Shown in pieces: positions 8,128 through 10,382 of a DNA stretch of 10,382 bases. The stretch is from assembly GCA_035406685.1 (NCBI GenBank), contig DAONLM010000104.1, positions 1 to 10,382 of the forward strand. The letters run 5' to 3'. The notes below the pieces were generated by a model that was given only the letters and a program-made list of their open reading frames with translations, ran no database searches and had not been told where the DNA came from. The stretch's first letter is position 1. Each line of letters opens with the position of its first letter. The translations under genes and the position numbers were made by a program. The DNA comes from DAONLM01 sp035406685. GTDB taxonomy: Bacteria; Spirochaetota; GWE2-31-10; MWDO01.

Positions 8128-8419
8128 AAAATCTTTACTTTTAATTTTATTTTAGAGTAGATATTTTATTAATTTATGGTTATATTTTATAAAGAAAAGG
8201 TTTATGGTTCAAAACAGATAATAAAATATGATATTAACGAGTGAGATGTGATGAATTCTTGTGGATTTAGATTTATAAAAAAATTTTTTATTTATTGAAA
8301 ATATACTTTTTTTGTTTATTTTATCAATTAACAACTTAATACACACATACTCGTTAGTAGCAAAATGAAATATAAAGTTTTGCATGTTTGTGAGAAGTGC
8401 CATGTTAGATTTTTTACCT
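8128..8419. other. Convergent intergenic gap with long-span inverted repeat
   Basis: No gene is supported between the transglutaminase gene and the convergent minus-strand genes. TAACGAGT (8235-8242) and ACTCGTTA (8349-8356) form a perfect 8-base inverted repeat spanning 122 bases. Just inside, GATGTG pairs imperfectly with CACACAT, leaving a bulge. The interior is almost pure A/T and includes a palindromic A-run/T-run at about 8274-8290. TATATTTTATAAAG at 8181-8194 repeats a 14-mer found before the transglutaminase gene. No G/C-rich terminator hairpin with a T-run is visible. Confidence 0.5.
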
Positions 8420-8859
8420 TCATGGATTATTTCCAGAAGAATCAGGATATAATATTTCAATCCATAACTCTCCTAAAGATTTATCTAATAATACACTCCA
8501 TTGATTAGTTTCTGATCTGTTTTTCAAATAATAGAATATTTTATTATTGTTAAATAATATCCTATTTTCTTCTTTTAATAAAGTAACAAATTCAATAACT
8601 TGATTTTGATCATTTTCAAATTTTTTAAAATTATTCATAGAAATAAAATTTTGAATTTCATTTTTATCTAATATAAGAAATTTCCCTATTATTACAAATT
8701 CGCCATTATTTACTATTTGAATAGCTTTTAATTTTTTGGGTAAGGCAATTTTAGTAATTTTTTCTATATAATTATAATTAATACTACAATCTGTATTAAA
8801 AAATAATGAAATAATTATAATAAATCCTAAAATGAATTTTATTAACCCAAGTTTGTCAT
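8420..8859 (-). pseudogene. Small exported protein or lipoprotein, start broken by a frameshift
   Basis: Reading on the minus strand, GGAGG (8865-8869) lies 5 bases before an ATG at 8859, but that frame stops after MTNLG. The neighbouring frame is open from upstream of the ATG to the TGA at 8420 and has no ATG, GTG or TTG start before an internal ATG at 8638. Adding one base at the GGGTT near 8846 joins them into about 146 residues. These start MTNLGLIKFILGFIIIISLF, then a possible lipobox cysteine (NTDC, residue 25; a poor match), then a Lys/Asn/Glu-rich soluble domain with no recognised family ('SLGELWIEILYPDS' near the end). The well-placed ribosome site and the signal-like N-terminus argue that this is the true start. 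Either the gene is frameshifted or the sequence has a one-base error. Confidence 0.55.
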
Positions 8860-8911
8860 GTAAACCTCCAGATTATATTTAAAAAACACGTTTTTAATCC
8901 TGGTATTCCAC

Positions 8912-8968
8912 CTAAAGCCCTACGCTAAAAGAATCTTTACGTAGATCCAAGCGTAGCAACTCGTTTAG
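8912..8968 (-). repeat. Bulged imperfect palindrome after the acetyltransferase gene
   Basis: Outer arms CTAAA (8912-8916) and TTTAG (8964-8968) pair, inner arms CTACGCT (8920-8926) and AGCGTAG (8950-8956) pair perfectly, and a third stem (GAATCT with AGATCC, one wobble) closes the centre. The unpaired spacers between outer and inner arms are of unequal length. The size of about 57 bases and the two-box layout with unequal spacers recall integron attC sites, but the GTT/AAC core is not present. There is no T-run, so it is not a standard terminator. Confidence 0.5.
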
Positions 8969-8994
8969 ATAATTTATATGTCGTTATATAATCT

Positions 8995-9444
8995 TCACTC
9001 CTTTAGATAAAGATATGTAAGTCTTGGATAAAATTTATGTTTCATATAAAATTCAATAACTGATTCATGTCCTTCAGCAACTGAAACCATAATTTTCTTG
9101 CAATTATTATACTTTAACCATTTAACGGCATTTTCTAATAATTGACTACCATAACCGCTTTTTCGATATTTGTCTTCAACAAATAGCGAATCTATTTCAC
9201 CATTGTCATTTTCGATTGTTGAAATGCAATAACCTATAAATTTCCTTTGATTTTCAATTACTTCTATTCGTATTTTGTTATCATCGATTAAATTAAACTT
9301 TTCACAACGTTTTTCAAATGTAAATTTTTCATAGTGGTCTTTGAAATATTTTGAATCAGTTAAATGTATTTTATTTAATTTCTCCCATAATTCTTTTATC
9401 ATATTCAATTGATTTTTACCGATTATCTTAAAATTAATAATCAT
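8995..9444 (-). CDS. GNAT family N-acetyltransferase
   Basis: This protein has 149 residues from the chosen ATG at 9444 (MIINFKIIGKN). An ATG 14 codons upstream at 9486 would add a stretch not typical of the family and lacks a ribosome site, whereas GGGGGGTGA lies 11-13 bases before 9444. Motif A of the GNAT fold is clear: IDSLFVEDKYRKSGYGSQLL, in which RKSGYG is the R/Q-x-x-G-x-G acetyl-CoA pyrophosphate loop. Motif B (GHESVIEFYMKHKFYPR) follows. The protein is of ordinary single-domain GNAT length. It would transfer an acetyl group from acetyl-CoA to an amine; the substrate cannot be told. It lies between two other small minus-strand genes with no overlap, each separated by structured non-coding DNA. 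Small acetyltransferases of this sort are common cargo of mobile arrays. Confidence 0.88.
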   Translation of the reverse strand: MIINFKIIGKNQLNMIKELWEKLNKIHLTDSKYFKDHYEKFTFEKRCEKFNLIDDNKIRIEVIENQRKFIGYCISTIENDNGEIDSLFVEDKYRKSGYGSQLLENAVKWLKYNNCKKIMVSVAEGHESVIEFYMKHKFYPRLTYLYLKE

Positions 9445-9503
9445 AATTAATTTATCACCCCCCAAGTTGTTAATGGCACATAACATTTCAGGTCCATGTA
9501 AAG

Positions 9504-9529
9504 TTGCCTTAGCGCACTCAAGAAGGCAA
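9504..9529 (-). other. Hairpin upstream of the acetyltransferase gene
   Basis: TTGCCTT (9504-9510) and AAGGCAA (9523-9529) form a perfect 7-bp stem with a 12-base loop. On the minus strand it is followed by CTTTAC, not a T-run, so termination would be weak. It lies in the region between the membrane-protein gene and the acetyltransferase and may be a leader structure or part of a larger folded site. A further ATGGCA/TGCCAT pair (9473-9478 and 9590-9595) encloses it. Confidence 0.4.
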
Positions 9530-9538
9530 TTGGGTAAA

Positions 9539-9594
9539 ATCTAACTTGTCCAACCATAAATGCTGCATACTCACTGTTGTGAGATGAGTTGCCA
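9539..9594 (-). repeat. attC-like imperfect palindrome after the membrane-protein gene
   Basis: On the minus strand the element starts about 8 bases after the stop codon of the membrane-protein gene and ends in GTTAGAT, which fits the integron core GTTRRRY exactly. The opposite end is GGCAAC, which keeps AAC but not the RYYY part. Arms pair as AACTcaTC with GAcaAGTT, then CAAC with GTTG, with two or three extra unpaired bases on one side. The length of 56 bases fits short attC sites. The match is suggestive but not canonical. Confidence 0.35.
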
Positions 9595-9602
9595 TTTATT
9601 AA

Positions 9603-9935
9603 TTATTCAATATTCATTCTTTGCTTAATAAATCTTATTACTAAACCTAGCAAAAAACTTAAAACCAAAGTCATAACTGATATAGGAATTAAAGAAAAAG
9701 GCTCTTTCCAACCAATAATAATCGCACAAGGCAATAGTACTAAAAAAGCCGTAATAATACTTCCGATATATGTAGGAATTTTATAATTATATAATGAGAC
9801 AAATAATCCAATAACTACCCACATCGAAAAAGCAGAAATATTTGCATCCCAAGTTAATTTTTGTAAAATCATTGGAATCACATCAATAATTCCTATTAAT
9901 GATCCAACAATAATGCCAATTATCATTTTTTTCAT
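9603..9935 (-). CDS. Small four-helix integral membrane protein
   Basis: This encodes 110 residues; the ATG at 9935 is supported by GAGG at 9944-9947 (8-base spacing). Four hydrophobic segments at roughly residues 4-24, 33-50, 55-76 and 82-104 indicate four membrane spans, with Lys/Arg at both ends (MKKM, RFIKQR). The pattern 'IIDVIPMILQKLTWDANISAFSMWVVIG' followed by 'LLPCAIIIGWKEPFSLIPI' has the look of a conserved family of small, uncharacterised membrane proteins, but no function is known to me. It is the first intact gene behind the minus-strand promoter at 10170-10197. An attC-like palindrome begins directly after its stop, and a perfect inverted repeat lies in its leader. Confidence 0.75.
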   Translation of the reverse strand: MKKMIIGIIVGSLIGIIDVIPMILQKLTWDANISAFSMWVVIGLFVSLYNYKIPTYIGSIITAFLVLLPCAIIIGWKEPFSLIPISVMTLVLSFLLGLVIRFIKQRMNIE

Positions 9936-9981
9936 TTTTATTTCCTCTACAAATTACTTTGTTTCTTGTCAACTTTCGGGA

Positions 9982-10007
9982 GTATAGATTGAAATATTCA
10001 TCTATAC
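9982..10007 (-). other. Perfect inverted repeat in the leader of the membrane-protein gene
   Basis: GTATAGAT (9982-9989) and ATCTATAC (10000-10007) pair perfectly around a 10-base loop, with further pairing of GAG and CTC across a three-base bulge. It lies about 50 bases before the membrane-protein start on the transcribed strand and has no T-run after it. It could be a regulatory hairpin, an operator, or the palindrome left behind an upstream cassette. Confidence 0.5.
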
Positions 10008-10054
10008 AAACTCTGAAGGGGCAACCAGAAATTTTCAATTCTTAATAAATTTTT

Positions 10055-10163
10055 TCATTTAACAATACCCAATCTTTCAAAGATGTTTAAAATCTTTTTC
10101 AAAGTTCCATTATTATTCGCTAAATGTCAGGGTTTCTAGTAAATACCGTCTACTCTTTTCCAT
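10055..10163 (-). pseudogene. Degraded small reading frame in the membrane-protein leader
   Basis: An ATG at 10163 lies about 7 bases below the TATAAT and opens a frame of 16 residues (MEKSRRYLLETLTFSE) ending in TAA. A one-base shift continues it as NNGTLKKILNIFERLGIVK to a TGA at 10055-10057. Together they would give about 36 residues with a helix-turn-helix-like rhythm. No family is recognised and there is no ribosome site; a leaderless transcript or chance are both possible. Confidence 0.25.
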
Positions 10164-10169
10164 ATTTAT

Positions 10170-10197
10170 ATTATACTAAAAATTTTTTAAAATGCAA
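10170..10197 (-). promoter_or_regulatory. Sigma-70 promoter for the minus-strand gene block
   Basis: On the minus strand TTGCAT (10197-10192) and a perfect TATAAT (10175-10170) are separated by 16 bases. Transcription would start near 10163 and run through the membrane-protein gene, probably on to the acetyltransferase and the small exported protein. The perfect -10 makes this the best promoter in the window. Confidence 0.6.
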
Positions 10198-10221
10198 GAA
10201 AAAATAAAAATGTGCTATTTC

Positions 10222-10335
10222 GAGGTGTGATTTCATTTTTAGGCAAAATTTTTTTATTTTTTTTCTAAAACTTGTAAAGGATTTTCTCAAAAATTTTGTG
10301 ATTAATATATAGAAAATAATTTTTTGTTAAGGAGG
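10222..10335 (+). repeat. Inverted copy B of the duplicated upstream region
   Basis: This block lies upstream of the gene starting at 10341 and matches the helicase-remnant leader (151-262, opposite strand). The core 10267-10314 differs at one base in 48, and looser similarity extends up to GAGGT at 10222 and down to the ribosome site AAGGAGG (10329-10335). Because the two following genes do not look alike, the conserved part appears to be regulatory. Confidence 0.8.
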
Positions 10336-10340
10336 GTTTT

Positions 10341-10382
10341 ATGAATAATATTCGTAAGATTTTAAAAAATTATAATTTTGAA
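10341..10382 (+). CDS. Start of an unidentified gene, cut by the window edge
   Basis: An ATG at 10341, preceded by AAGGAGG with 5-base spacing, opens a frame that runs off the window after 14 codons (MNNIRKILKNYNFE). That is too little to assign a family. It does not show the DEAD-box Q motif seen in the gene behind the other copy of the same leader, though only four positions of the two N-termini (M1, L8, F13, E14) agree. The strong ribosome site and conserved leader make it a real gene start. Confidence 0.6.
   Translation, partial: MNNIRKILKNYNFE

Noticed and set aside
8209..8460. An 83-codon minus-strand frame overlapping the 3' end of the exported-protein frame
   Set aside because: It has no ribosome site, overlaps a better-supported frame by about 40 bases, and its composition reads as translated A/T-rich intergenic DNA, including the inverted repeat.
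8420..8638. A separate 72-codon gene starting at the internal ATG at 8638
   Set aside because: No Shine-Dalgarno site precedes it and the frame stays open far upstream with signal-peptide-like content, so this is the C-terminal half of the frameshifted gene.
8872..8877. TATAAT (minus strand) as a promoter for the small exported protein
   Set aside because: It lies only 2 bases before the ribosome site, so transcription would start inside or after that site, and no -35 box is at the right distance.
9589..9786. A 65-codon plus-strand frame opposite the membrane-protein gene
   Set aside because: It lacks a ribosome site and is antisense to a gene with a clear start, ribosome site and membrane topology.

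Overview
The window comes from a very AT-rich bacterial genome. Shine-Dalgarno sites are strong (AAGGAGG type), promoters look like sigma-70 (one perfect TATAAT), and arginine is coded almost only by AGA. A lipobox on the large protein and a predicted outer-membrane beta-barrel point to a diderm. The large protein resembles Bacteroidota homologues, but the promoters and ribosome sites are not Bacteroidota-like, so a spirochaete or another low-GC diderm seems more likely. That placement is inference.

Layout. Positions 1-143 hold the last codons of a DDE transposase (+) running into a truncated N-terminus of a DEAD-box RNA helicase (-), cut right at its Q motif. Positions 151-262 are the leader of that helicase, and a near-identical inverted copy lies at 10222-10335, upstream of a different gene that runs off the right edge. 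Between the two leaders, 438-6524 (+) encodes a 2028-residue alpha-2-macroglobulin-family lipoprotein with an intact CxEQ thioester motif and a charged, bait-like linker. After a repeat-rich 262-base gap, 6787-8127 (+) encodes a secreted transglutaminase-like domain with a complete Cys-His-Asp triad, joined to what looks like an eight-stranded beta-barrel.

From 10200 down to 8420 the minus strand carries a different kind of DNA: a clear promoter, a degraded small reading frame, a four-helix membrane protein, a GNAT acetyltransferase and a small exported protein or lipoprotein whose start is broken by a frameshift. Each of the three later genes is followed by an imperfect, bulged palindrome. 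That layout recalls integron gene cassettes, although canonical attC core sequences are only partly present and no integrase is in view.

The two plus-strand proteins could work together at the envelope. The macroglobulin would trap proteases from the periplasmic side of a membrane, and the transglutaminase-like domain would act on protein or peptide substrates at the outer membrane. The minus-strand block looks acquired and partly decaying. No tRNA, rRNA or CRISPR array was seen.
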